From: Amaranthus tricolor
Lineage: Eukaryota; Streptophyta; Magnoliopsida; Caryophyllales; Amaranthaceae
Direction of reading: 5' to 3'
NCBI RefSeq assembly: GCF_026212465.1
Contig: NC_080055.1
Span: 21,712,752-21,776,751, forward strand
DNA: 64,000 nt
This document shows positions 10,598 through 22,676 of the stretch, piece after piece. The notes beneath the pieces are model-generated. The model saw nothing but the letters and a program-made list of their open reading frames with translations, was not told the DNA's origin and did no database searches. Made by a program: the position numbers and the translations under genes. Positions within the stretch are counted from its first letter, which is position 1; every line of letters begins with the position of its first letter.

Positions 10598-13500
10598 TCA
10601 GTCGTCGAGTTCCACAAGCTGAGCACGACGTCTCTCAGCTGCTTTCTTGCGAATAAAGAAGCCCCATCTCATAGCTGCCTTGATCTTCAGCCAACCGACA
10701 ACAGCTTTGCCTGGACGACTCCGGTCCTCCTCGAAACTATTGTAGTTAGATGGTGTCGGCATGAAAGTTGGGTATGACTGAAAAGTTTCATCAGGCATGT
10801 TCATATGGCCTCCCATACTCATAAGTCTAAGCAGCTGCTGCATATCGTCGCTTTCAAGTAATTCGTGACTTCTGTTGCGGATATCTTCCTCTGAAATTTG
10901 GCCCTGTGACCAATCATCATAGGCGTTGATAGAGGACGGTTGAGACGATTGCATGATCGGAAACCCAGAAGCAGAAGGCTGGGAAGGGCCTAAAGACAAC
11001 CCTGCCCGGTTATTGCTCTCAGTAATCTGACTTTGTTCGGAACCATTGCCACCTATCAGAGCATGCTGGGAGAATAAAGTGTTCTCGAACTGATTATGTG
11101 AACTAGAATTCATTGGATGCGTTTGATTCGAGAATTTGTTCACCATATTATCATTATATCCTACAAACCATCAAAACCAAATGTACAATCACATATCAGC
11201 ACACATAAAAGAACATAAACCACAAATGAAATTGAATCGCGTGCTCAACCAGGATAGGTTGATCACAATCCACAATCAAACCATCTAAAACAATGGATTA
11301 AACAAGGTTTTAACTTAAAATAACATTCAAAGAGCACCCAGGAACCCCAATTCAATGATCTCTCTCAAATAGTTTATTATAATGTATTCATGCCAAAAAT
11401 AAATTTTACATTTTGATGTTAGACTTGCTCTACTAGGGTCCGAAAGTCGAGCTTTTAAGAAAGATTGTTTTAAATTGATGGTTGCGACAGAGATGTGTAT
11501 GTTAAGATTGATAACACTGTTCTGTACAACATGGATCATAATAACGATTGTACTCTGTGTTCTTCAAACATCTAATGTATTTCCAATTTCCATATTTGTG
11601 TACTTGTGAAGAGAATGTCATTACATTGCCTTTTTCTTTTTGTATAATCCAAGTAATTATAAAAACAGTTATTGTTATATATATGTACTTAACATATCGC
11701 ATAGCTCCCTACGCGGCGGGGTACAAAATAATTTGCGAATATCGAAGCAAGGGGATGTTTGAACTTTAAAAGGAGATTTGCATCAAGTTTACTTAAGCTT
11801 GTCACAGATATTACAGTCAAAGGAGAGTCTAACAAAGCTTACCTAAAGGTGTTATACTATTCTCCGCTAAAGCATGCTCAGTAGAACCTGTCGTATGCAA
11901 CTGGGGAAAAGCCATCTGATCATCAATAGCATTTGGATAACTGATTGCACTCATTGATAGGTCATTTTGGGATGAACGCGTTCTTCGCGTTTGTTTGGAA
12001 TTCACAAGTGCCTTGCCATCGTACTCTATAACTTGATGCCAGTTTTCATATGCTTTCTTCAAAAGGGTATCAACATAAACCTAGATGAATAATCATTTGT
12101 TAACTTCACAAAACTAGACCCAAAAAGAATACACATGAAAAGTTATGTTTTTTCTTTAAATGTTTGAGTCTCCATATGGGTAGGGAGAAATGAAGACCAG
12201 ACACCACCTCATAATGCAAAGCAAGGCCCATCATATCTTATCAGCCGAGTAGTAAAGCTTTCAAGATCAACCAAAATAATATTATAAAATAGTGAAGTGT
12301 AAAACATCAGCGTTTAAAGCCGAATCAAGGAATATTTCATTGTTTCGTCCAATATTTGAAGGCATGACAAACACATCACCCTTACCGTGAGTCCATGCCC
12401 ATTACCAAAATTTTTCACTATGCATCAATATCACCCAACAACCATTCTTCAAAAATAATTAAAAAGGAAGTGCAACATGCATCTTGGTGCCAAAAAGAAA
12501 AACACAATGTAACAGCCTACACTGAAAATTTTCTATGTTAAAGCAAGTAACAATACTCGTGACAATGACATTAACTTTAAACATATTATCGAACATGCCT
12601 ATCATGTACATTGGAGGAAGATGGTGAGGATGTGTCGAGTTGCATTGGTTTAAGGTTTAGAACGACAGATGAAGTGGTTAACATGGGGCTTGTGAGGTTT
12701 CAATGAAGTGAGGAACCATGCCTTGAACGAGTCAAGGCATGGGAGAAAGGATTGCTCGATCAAGGCATTGAAGAGGAAGCAGTCAGAAGCTGCTCGAGTG
12801 GGGTGCTCGTTCGAGAGATGCTCGTTCGAGCATGTTGGTCAGAAGGCTCCTGTTTGCTGTGCTGTAGGCTGCTCGTTCGAGCAATGTGTTGGCTTGTTCG
12901 AGCATGCCCAATCAGAGAAGTCCAATGGTCACTTTTATTACTGTTTTGTGTATTGATTATGTGCATTACTTACTTGTTAAATGTAATGTTTATTGCTATG
13001 TTTAATAGCATAGTTAAGTGGGTGTTAATTGTGCTTTATGTTGATAAATGTGTGACTCTAAGAATGGTACTCACCTTCAACTATAAAAGGGAGTATCATT
13101 CACAGAGAAAAGATCACCACAAACACACTTTGAGAGAGAACTATTACTTTGATTGAAAGTTGAGAGTGTTCATCATTGTTCTAGCATTTTGTGATCCTGA
13201 GAGATTATTCTCAAGATAAGGGGAGGTTTATTACATTGTAATTGTTGAATTCAATTTAATAAACTACATTTGAGGGGGAGGTATCCAAGATACCTCATAA
13301 ACACTTGTGTTCATCTTTTGCATTATATTTTCATTTGGTTTTCATTGTTGAACTCGTAGAAACTTTCATTTCATTCTAACACCAAGTTTTCATATGCAAA
13401 CTAATGTAAAATAGCCTTGTAAATGAGAGTCAAAGAAGTTAGAGCACATGATGAGATTTTTTTAAAACTAAAAAGCGTCGGAGGTGCGCATGCAGCCAGG

Positions 13501-16500
13501 CATGAGGAACACCTTTTAAATCCAGGGGAGTTGCAGTCCAAAAAGTGAAGGCCCACAGGAGGCGCACCCAGGACAACGTTTTTGCAAGCGTTTTTCCCCA
13601 AAAGTACACCAACTCGCGCCTAAGGCACACCGAGACTAGACGCGAGCCCTTGAGCGGATGCGCCTTAGTGCGTCTGGCAGATTTTATAACCAAGATGATT
13701 AGGGTAGTCCAATGACTGAGTACATATTTTATACTCCTTTCTGGGTGATTGGAAGCGTATTTTAGGAGAATATAGCATAGGTTGCTCCATTTGTGTAATT
13801 TTAATGGTTTATGAACAATCTAACTATTTTAGGGCTATTTGAGGAGTGTTTGGACAAGTCTTGGTCGATTTCTTATGCAGTCCTAAAACGGAGAAGTTAG
13901 AAAAAAGTCACGAAGCACATTCCAGTAGAAAAAGCCTACTCGACTTTTGGATGTCATGGCCAAAAGTCGAGTTAGAAATGATTACTGGAAGAAAAAGTCA
14001 AGACAGAAAGAGAGCTAACTCGGCTTCCTTTTGAAAATGAGTAACATCTTATCGCGTTATCTACTGGATACAAGGGATTTTGTCACCATGATAAATCGAG
14101 TTGGTTTCAAGGAGGAAGTAGTGACCGCCAAATTGGCGTTTGTCTCTGGAACAAGGCATGCATTTAAAGCTGAGTTGGCTTTCCGACCAACTACATGACA
14201 GTCGATCGCCCTGCCTCACTGGAGCGGTTATTGTAGCAGGATTGCTTAGCTTAATTAGTTTTTATTATTTTATTTTGAATCATTTGTAAATGATAGTGCA
14301 AAGTTTGGATAATTAATAAATTTTAGCCGCAACGTTCAATATTTATGAGTTATTACCGCTATAGACCGAAAAGAGCAACCATTGTAACCATGTCACCGGA
14401 TTTTGGTCATTGGCGTTATAAATGACCTTTGACTCTTGTTAATCATCTTTGACCTTCACTCTTTTAACCCAAACTACCCTTCTCTCTCCCTTATTTTACT
14501 TCTGCCTTCCTCTTTCATCCTCACACCATGAAAACTTTAAATAAAAGGCCCTCCTTTTTCTTTTTCCCTTACAAGATGCTCTCTCTAGTCCTTTAATTTT
14601 CCACTAAGAATCAAAAGCTCATGCTCCTTTCAAACTATTCAAGTTCTTCAAGCATTTTTCGCATTTCAATGTCAAGTTCTCTTCATTTAATGGTCTATTT
14701 GAATTGGTTTAGAAGTGAGATTGTTTAATTGTTGACATGATTATGGGTAGGTATTTCTAATATAATATATTGTAATTCCATATTAGTTTAATAGAGGTCG
14801 GTTTCAAAGTAAAGGAGGAATGTTGATATGATATGGTGCTAGTCATTTGCACATTAAGAAAAAGAAGCTTGGATCAAAGTACATGAAAAAAAAGAAAAAT
14901 TGAGCAAACACAATTGACAATTCTGGAAGATATGTCAAGCTCTTATAAGATCGAGTATAAATAACTAGGGATATCAAGATTTAATCCTCCTAATCCGAAA
15001 TTGGCACGAGAAATATGAAATTACAAATAGAAAAAGGAACTTGAGAAATACCCGCCCATTAATTACTCTAGATTTTTTAGTTGTTGACATGATTACGAGT
15101 GGGTATTTCTCAATTGATATATTGTAATGCCATAATTGTTGAACTTTATGAGATTAGTTTTATGAGGAGAAAAAGGAAAGACGAAGCAAAATAAGTGAGA
15201 GAAGAAGGTAGTTTGGGTAACTTGGGTTAAAAGAGGGAAAGTCAAAGGGGATTAACAAGAAACAAAGGTCATTTATAATGTTGGTGACCCAAATCCGGTG
15301 ACATAATTATAATGGTTGCACTTTTCGATTTATAGCGACTATAACTCGTAAATATTGAACTTTGTGGCTATAATTTATAATTGACTTAAACTTCACCGCA
15401 CTATTTTATAAATGATTCTTTTATTTTTATTAATTCCTAGGATGAAATTGAGTTAAAATAGATTTCTTATTCCCCAAGTTAGCCTTTCATAATTAAGGCA
15501 TTAAAAAAAAACTAATGGAAATGCATTGAATTCACTGTAAGTAATAAATTCTTAGCTTTAGCTCTTGTCATTTTTATTTCAAGTACTTTTATTTTATTAG
15601 ATCTAGTTTCAATAATGTTTCCATTTTTATTTTTAATTGTTGTTCTTTATTTGATTATTATCATTAGTTGTATAAATTCATTCCTTCTATTATAAATAAT
15701 GTCTAGAAGCATGTTTAGGGTTTTATTTGAAGTTTTATGTCTATTGCCATGACTAGTGAGTAAATTAGCTTCCAAAATAGGGGGATTAATCCAAAATTAA
15801 ATATGGATTAAAATTGTTGTGAAATTATTTATAAATTGTGGATCGGTAATTACAACTGGGCATGTTAGTCTTGAGTTAAATGTTATTTTTTAACCTTATC
15901 AATATAGCAGCAGTTTAAGAGTATTGGTAATTTAGATTCAAGACAAAGTTAAGTTAAATTCTTATTAATTTAATCAATATAGCGGGATCTTGAGACAAAA
16001 ATTATTAAGGTCTTTATCCGATAGTATAACGACCTTGAACTTAAATATATCACCTTTAATTACGTATTTGATATATAATTTATAGATATTGAGTAGTAAT
16101 TATTGTTTATATGAAAATTGGGTGATTCCAATATTCTAGACCTTCCAATTATATAGTTCACATCCAATTAGATTATAATTTTCGATAGTTCAGATTTAAA
16201 AACCAACCACATATTGTTTTGTTTCATTGTGTGACATCTACAGAAGCGCAAAATTCATTAAACTAGCTTCCTTATATTCGACCCGCAACTATACATACAC
16301 CGAATGCTTGCGGTAAATAAAATTTACACATCAATGACCTAATAATTCAAATCCTAAAGTTCAGATAACATAAGCTGGTTTCCCTAACCTCAAGATCTAC
16401 CACACATCTAATAGAAGCACACCCACACTCACTTTTACTCTAGAGAGGGCCAATAAATTGCCAAGTATGTAGAATGTGTAATTGGGACAAAAAAAAAATA

Positions 16501-19500
16501 GCAAGAAAAGATACACAAATTAGAAAACTTTATTTGATTTCACTAGTTACCAAACTTTGTTGTTTCATAATCCCTCCAATTCTACCCCCTTAGTCTCATT
16601 TATTTTTTTGTCACTATTTTTATCACTCTTAATTTGTATTTTATTCTTAATCTATTAGTTAAAATATAGTCATGAGAGTTCTTGTTTAATTCTTGAGATA
16701 TAAGGATTATTAATATCAACTTTTTATAATTTTTAACTAAGGACAATTAGAGATATTCAGGGTTAAAATGTTGCCTCGGCAAGTGTGAAAAACTAAATGG
16801 GACTAATAGGTTGAATAGGAGGTAGTAAGAAATACAAGACGTTCAACTTGTTTTACAAGATGTAGAAGATACGTCCAGATTAATCAAGCAAGACAAAATG
16901 GCTAACCTTTTGGCTGTCGGAGAGAGAATCGGCTGAAAAATATTGCCCTCTGGCAATTAGACCAGTTAGCTCATATATATTATTGAATACCACGCCAACA
17001 TTTCTTGCATCATCGGAGTAATAAACATACAGCTTTCCACTTAGAACACAGGTCTTTGCATGCTCCATGAGAGCATCCCACATCCTATTAGACATGCCAC
17101 TTCCGAGGATCTATAACGACAATTGCCATTTATCAGTAAGTATTAAAGAAATCACAGAACGGAACTAAAGAATATGAATCAAGTCAATAACAAGCCAAGT
17201 GAAACTCAAAAATTTATCAAATAGATTTGAATTGGTTAAAAATCTAGTCTAGCACCAGATCACCAAAGCATCACGAGGATGAACTTACCGTTCTTAGTTT
17301 TTGAGAATCTTTGACAGCAAGGCGGAGGAAATCCTCCACAATATTAATCCCATTATTACTCAGCCTCTTGTGGAAAGAACCATCCTTACCGATCTTCTCC
17401 AGTCTCCAGACATCATCATAAAGGGCCGGAGGATAGTGCTTTTTATATACTGGAACCAAAAGACACGAGTTAAACTTCTTTTCAAGAATCAATTATCCGA
17501 AAGGCTAATAGTTTCAGAGATTGATACTATAATGAACTTACATTCCCCTCTGTGATCCTTGACATTAAAGGCTTCGGTTTTTGCCTCACGTACACGAATG
17601 CCCTCGCAATATCCTGAAGCCACCTTGAGGCCAAGCCTGAACTTTCTACTCCTGATCCAACTCGAATTATCAGTGAATGTAAGTTCGCCCAGTGTTCCTA
17701 CACCTTCTTTCAGAGTCACCTGTAAATCCCCCGTCAAAAGTGGTCTCTTTCCTTCACGTTCCTTTACAACATGGCTTTCAAACACCTCTTGAGACCAATC
17801 TTCATCGTCTTCATTGTTAAAATCACCTTCAAGCACAACAATATCAAGCTTTATGGACGATTCAGGCCCAGATGTCACCACATGACCACTGTTAGCATCA
17901 ATCAATACAACATGGATTGCCGCACCCTGCTCTCCTTCAACTTTCCCACCAGTGAATAAAGGAAGTGATAACTTGGATCTAAAATGCAGCTGCAAGTTCC
18001 TTCCATCAAACCCTTCGATTCGTTTGGGTGAAGCCCTATGTCAATTTAGAAGAATAATTAATCCACGATTTCAATCTTCAATTAAGTTGATGATGCAAAA
18101 ACCCAATAAATTGGAGGTAGTGGTGACTAAGAAAAATATCTCACATCCTATTATGTGCCAAAAAAAAAAATTACTCGTTGTAAAGGCCAAAAAAGTTCAT
18201 GATGACTTACTTTGTAGATGTATGAGACAGATTAAAATTATATAGTAAATTAAAATGCATATAAACAATCAAAATCGTAAAACACAAGATTAATAATAGT
18301 AGATAAGACATACCTCCCAGCAACTCTAGTAGGGCCTATCCTAGCCAGAGCACGTTCAAGTTCTTCACTGACCTGTTTCATTAAAAAATTATCAAACAAA
18401 TGAGTATAGCAACTTGCAAAACGACATTAGAAAGCACTACCCTTAAAGAAAAATAAACAGGATTCTCCTCTAAAATTCATTCATTACCTTTACACAAGTA
18501 CTAATGATTAGTGAAATATTTTTCATAATGGTAAGCAACGGAAAGGTCTAAACAAAGATGACGGTCTGCATATGTGAGTGAGAGAGAGAGATAACAAGAA
18601 ACTTACAGCATAATCATTATTATCATACATATCTAACAAAAACCCACCACTAAAGACAAAAGAGATGAGTATATAAGTAAAAAGGTCAATTATCTTACAA
18701 CTCTACGAAGTATAGGTTCCAGTGATGAACAAAGTTTTTGCAAGTTGTCCACCTTCAAAGCTTCAACAATCACACTGCAAGGGATGGATAAATTAAAGAA
18801 AGAGGACACAAGCCAAAATTTGAGACAACAATCAACATTTGTGAAATTAGTTTACATTCCACCATAATAAGACACTCAAACGTCCGACGTAAAGATTAAA
18901 TACTTTAATTTGGAACAATGATTGGAAACGGAGTGTACAAGAGTTTGATATGGAAAATAAATACGAAAGCATTTACCTACAAACACTCCAAGACTAATGG
19001 ATGAATTTGAAATGCTGAAAAAGCAGGAAAAATTGGCTTTGATAGTGAAGAAAGATTTGAAAGCATTATGCAAGCTACCAATAGGATATTAGCTCTTCTT
19101 TAACAGAGCACCAAAATCGGGCAACAACTATACTTTCCAGTATAACACAATACGGGTTAACTCCAAAAGAAAACTACTGATATCATCTCCGAGTCACCAT
19201 ATTTAAACAGTTTGAAAAATATCGCTCAACATATGCCGTTGAACTAATGAGAAAGGATGTTTTACAAAGACCATATGCAAATATAGGAAGGGAACTTAAA
19301 ATAGACTACTTTTAAAGCAATAAGAAAGATTTGTGGACTTCTTATTCCACTGGATCCAGCGATTACCTTACATCATACAAATAATTGAAAACTTCTAAAT
19401 TTTGAATTCCTTTTTACCGCATCTAACTTCCATTATTTAATCAGCAGCACAAGTGAAACAAGTGTTACAGTATATAACATATCCTGGGGCCTCAGCCATA

Positions 19501-20580
19501 AGCTTAAGTTTTCTGTTGAGTTGGTTCCTTGACATGATATCAAAAGCCAACGTGACAAGAGGCAGGGCCGGTCCTAAGGTTTTTTGGGCCCTAGGCGAAA
19601 TTTATGCTAGGCCCCTTTGCTTTTAGAAAATTTTAACAATGTAGTTGATATATTCGTATAATTTTGATCCGCGTGACAATGTAGCTTATGTAATGACATA
19701 GAAAGATATATAGAAATCTGAAAATTGTCTATGAGTTGATCTATGCATTGAAAGCTAAGAAACAACAAAGCATTGTTTCCATGGAACTTGCATAATCTTC
19801 CGACCTTACACAAATCAAATCTCAAACACCCCTTTTAAAGTTAGGCCTTGGGCGGTTGCCCCTTTTGCCTACCCCAGGGTCGAGTCTGACAAGAGGTCAC
19901 AGGTTCAAATCTCAGCCACCCCTCATTTAAAGTGGAATATTCAGTGTCTATACGCATTCACACTTTTAGCGCCCAATTGGCTCTCATTTGAGGGGGCGTG
20001 CTAGAGTATATAACATATCCCGGGGCCTCAATCATAAGCTTAAGCTTTAGGTTGAGTTAGTTCCTTTATGGTTGAGGCCCAGGATATGTTATATACTCTA
20101 ACAACAAGAACCGGTGTATGTCCTAAAGACAAAACACCTTTTACTACAAAGCACAATTTAGCTTTGTAAAACTTCATAGCAAGTTTAATCACCTCCACCT
20201 AAACAAACAAGCAACAAACCCCCTTTAACCCTAAAAACCATTTCATCGCCTCAATGCCATTAAGTAGATTTTTAGCAAGGTGGGGTTTTGGGAGTAGGAT
20301 ATACACAAACTTATCTTGTAAAAAAGAAAATACAAACAACAGAGAATCAAAAGAAACAAAACAAAAACACTTGAATAGCAAACATTACAATCAATTACTA
20401 ATTAAATTTAACATCTACAAAGCATAATCACCAACTAAATAGAGAAAAGAAATACCTAGCTAAAGCTGGCCTCTTTTGCTCAGGCTGATCATCATCCCCA
20501 CCACCACCACCACCATTATCCAAGGGCCTTTTGCCCCTCATACTATTCAATCTTTCCATAGACCTTGTTTGCCTCTGCAT
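10598..20580 (-). CDS. CBP60B: CBP60 calmodulin-binding transcription factor, copy A
   Basis: Eight coding exons on the minus strand join in frame to 639 residues: 20580-20456, 18774-18699, 18372-18314, 18035-17542, 17449-17289, 17110-16907, 12080-11843 and 11160-10598. All junctions are GT-AG. The protein has the plant-specific CBP60 core (about residues 42-400, with [20 protein letters not shown] and [14 protein letters not shown]), which binds DNA in known members. A basic amphipathic calmodulin-binding helix lies at the extreme C-terminus (about 603-639, [18 protein letters not shown]). The C-terminal position of that helix and the N-terminus [19 protein letters not shown] place it in the CBP60B/C/D clade. 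Known relatives act in the nucleus in calcium-linked immune and growth transcription. Intron 6 is swollen to 4.8 kb by transposons, and intron 1 holds a TRIM-like element. No lesion seen; copy B lies 2.1 kb upstream in the direction of transcription. Confidence 0.93.
12536..13381 (+). mobile_element. Probable solo LTR (copia-like) in intron 6 of CBP60-A
   Basis: Absent from the matching intron of copy B. Begins TGTTAAAG and ends TTCTAACA, has CTATAAAAG near 13080 and many GCTCG/CGAGC palindromes at about 12795-12905. No clear target duplication, so the boundaries are approximate. No internal coding region. Confidence 0.5.
13440..13680. repeat. Ancient GCGC-rich interspersed repeat shared by both CBP60 copies
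   Basis: A CpG-rich block (CGCCTAAGGCACACCGAG, GAGCGGATGCGCCTTAGTGC) is also found at 25400-25590 in the same intron of copy B. It therefore predates the gene duplication. The family is not recognised. Confidence 0.5.
13900..16330 (+). mobile_element. LTR-retrotransposon-like insertion in intron 6 of CBP60-A
   Basis: Not in copy B at this site. It contains GTCTATTGCCATGACTAGTGAGTAAAT (split here: see 15738-15765) and near its end TTCGACCCGCAACTATACAT, which resemble the insertion at 28484-29275 in copy B (TTCGACCCATTAGCTACACA). Such text is typical of the 3' part of Ty3-type LTRs. It is interrupted by the MULE-type MITE at 14277-15418. Ends not defined. Confidence 0.4.
14277..15418. mobile_element. 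Non-autonomous MULE-type element with long TIRs
   Basis: Outer sequences of about 230 bp are inverted repeats (GAATCATTTGTAAATGATAG at left; TATTTTATAAATGATTC at right), including a shared GTCACCGGATTTTGGTCA-like segment. It is flanked by a 9-bp duplication TTTTATTTT (14268-14276, 15419-15427). 1,142 bp, no ORF. Confidence 0.72.
16570..16828. mobile_element. Stowaway-like MITE, family S1, intron 6 of CBP60-A
   Basis: Starts CCCTCCAATTCTACCCC and ends GGTTGAATAGGAGG. The interior (ATTTGTATTTTATTCTTAAT...ATAGTCA) matches the MITE at 41539-41765 in the MYB intron. Absent from the same intron of CBP60 copy B. Confidence 0.6.
19463..20103 (+). mobile_element. TRIM/SMART-like miniature LTR element in intron 1 of CBP60-A
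   Basis: Flanked by the 5-bp duplication ACAAG (19458-19462, 20104-20108) and absent from copy B. A 72-bp 5' terminal repeat (19463-19534, TGTTACAGTATATAAC...CCTTGACA) is followed by a degraded primer-binding site TGATATCAAAAGCC, close to the initiator-Met form TGGTATCAGAGCC. A purine tract TTTGAGGGGGCG precedes a second copy of the repeat from about 20008. The right end is not a plain LTR end: it turns back as an inverted copy of the left end (GAGGCCCAGGATATGTTATATACTCTAACA, in pieces at 20074-20103). A 326-bp hAT MITE is nested inside. Confidence 0.72.
19563..19888. mobile_element. hAT-type MITE nested in the TRIM-like element
   Basis: Bounded by an exact 8-bp duplication ACAAGAGG (19555-19562, 19889-19896), the length made by hAT transposases. 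Ends are CAGGGCCGGTCC and, inverted, CAGACTCGACCC. It interrupts the TRIM element just after its primer-binding site, so it is younger. 326 bp, non-coding. Confidence 0.72.
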
Positions 20581-21235
20581 TTGTTACCACTAATTTATCA
20601 CAGCACCTCAGATTTACAGATCTGCAGTACCATATCAGTTCAATTTTCAAAGAAATTATAAACACCCATCAATAATAATCACCAAAAATTAAATACCCAT
20701 ATGCCAAAACGCACCAAAATGAAAAATTAGGCATCTTTGTTCAAATTTCCCCCAAAAAATTAGTACCCACACTTCATATTTCACCTAATAAATATAAACC
20801 CAGATACAATAAACACAAAATTCCCTAAAAAAAGTACTAAGCAGGATCTTAAAAGAAGATATACTAGTAACTAACAAGAAAACTAAAATTACCTCAGCAA
20901 AAAGTACAGAACTGAAGATACTTTAACAGAAGACACAAAAGATCTTGCTGATTAAGAACAGAAAAAGAAGAAAAGAAAAAGAGAAAGATAAGAGAGTTGG
21001 ATAATGGATTTTATTTGATTTAGTGCCTAGAGTCGAAGTTGACTGTTGAGGTGAGCTGAATCAGTTTAATGCTTTCCTAGATATTTACTTTTTTGTAATT
21101 TTCATTGAATAATAATTCAGTAGTATAAATATAAATAAGTACAGATTTTTGGGATGGGGCTGCTGAAGGATGTCACTGTGCAAAACAGAGTAAATAAATA
21201 GTATCCCCTCTTTCTTGGTTGGTCACTGTCTCAAG
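20581..21235 (-). promoter_or_regulatory. 5' UTR, leader intron and promoter of CBP60-A
   Basis: Conserved with the same region of copy B (30387-31015). A leader intron is likely, with donor GAG|GTAATT near 20892 and acceptor ACTGCAG near 20622. Upstream, GTTGACTG (about 21038) contains the W-box core TTGAC bound by WRKY factors and is kept in copy B (CGTTGACTG, about 30818). Regulation by WRKY factors is inference. Confidence 0.5.
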
Positions 21236-21239
21236 TAAT

Positions 21240-22450
21240 AAGATAATTTTTTCTATAGATGTGCTCTTTGCCATTGATTTCTTGAAAAATCTAACATGTC
21301 CAACTTCAAAAAAAAAAATTATTATTGGAAAAAATTATCCTCTTTACCTCCCAACGTGTTTTTAAAATAATAATAATTTTTTTTATTTATTTTAAATTTA
21401 TAAATAATAACCAGAAAAGAAAGAACTCAGCCATTTTTGTTCTATGTTGTCTATTTGACTGCTTATAATGTTTGTACTAAGTGAATAAGGACACATGTAA
21501 AGGGTGAACAGTGTACTTTTTGACATTTACCGGCGACTAAGATCTTACGTCAACTTATCCCATTTTGAATAATAATCGTCAATAACTACTGATCATTCGT
21601 CAACACAGCCATTTTTATATCTATGTTGTCTACTTATCTGCCTATATATTGGATATACTAAGTAAATCAAATCAAGGCAAAATAAATGGAATTTAGATTA
21701 TGTTGAGATGGAGTTGAAGATTAAGTGAAAACATTCAAGTAGTAGTCAATATCAACGAGTAAATAAGCATGATACAAATATTCAGAAAGGTTCATTGCTC
21801 ACACTTACATGTGTCTTTATTCACTTAGTATATCTATGATAGGTAGATAAGCAAACAACATAGAACAAAATGGCTGAGTTGATGATGATTATCTGTGAGT
21901 ACCATCACCACCATCATAACTTTAAGACTTTATCGTCTTTTTAGTTCTTTCTTTCCTGGTTATTATTTATAATGGTTGATGTAACCCTATATATATTTCA
22001 TTGTTTTGCTTGCTTATTTCTTCACATTCTCCATCTACAATCAATCTAAATCACTGTTCGTTCCGACACCCAAAGGTATTATCTTTTCTTCCATTTTCAT
22101 TAATGCTTTAATTCACACTTTTATTTCACTTTCTTTAAGATGAAAACCATTGCCAATAATGGTCAAAACAACCATTAATTCCATTTTTATTATTATATAT
22201 TGAGCAAAGAGTTTTTGAGTTTAGATTAATTATGGCATTGCTCAAAATTATTATTCTATTATTTCATTTGTAAAAGTCATTTTGAAGTATTATCATAAAT
22301 TGAGCAAAGATTTTTTTGAGTTTAGATTACAAGACCATATAGACAATAAATTTTTCATTAGAATTTGTTTCGCCTAGTAATACAAGCAGCATCTAAAAAC
22401 AGCATCATCTGCACTTAAAGCCCTTATCGCGCGAATAAGCACTTCGTCCT
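21240..22450. repeat. Spacer between the CBP60 copies with an imperfect inverted repeat
   Basis: 21390-21520 (ATAACCAGAAAAGAAAGAAC ... GAATAAGGACACATGTAA) is mirrored at 21810-21980, with a further partial direct copy at 21600-21670. It looks like a rearranged MITE. No gene seen. Confidence 0.5.
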
Positions 22451-22676
22451 TAGCTACAAAAACCGAAAATCACGCACGAAAATAAAAATTCGGGATGGAG
22501 GAGGTTGAAGTCAAAGAGGTTTTACTAGAATACAGATCACTGTACAGGTTTCTGTACAAAATATATCTATGCCTGCTGGATGAAATCCCATTAATAAACA
22601 GCAAAGCCAGACCTGATATTAGAATAATGCAATCATACATCAATGAATCGTAATCGAAAAACACTGAATCATCATC

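Noticed and set aside
10598..11160. C-terminal CBP60 exon as a separate single-exon gene starting at Met 11146
   Set aside because: A splice acceptor at 11161-11162 joins it in phase with exon 7, as in copy B.
17559..17959. Plus-strand ORFs repeated identically at 27396-27796
   Set aside because: They are antisense shadows of CBP60 exon 4 and are the same only because that exon is identical in both copies.
20476..20661. Plus-strand ORF at the 5' end of CBP60-A
   Set aside because: Antisense of coding exon 1 with its GGT repeats.
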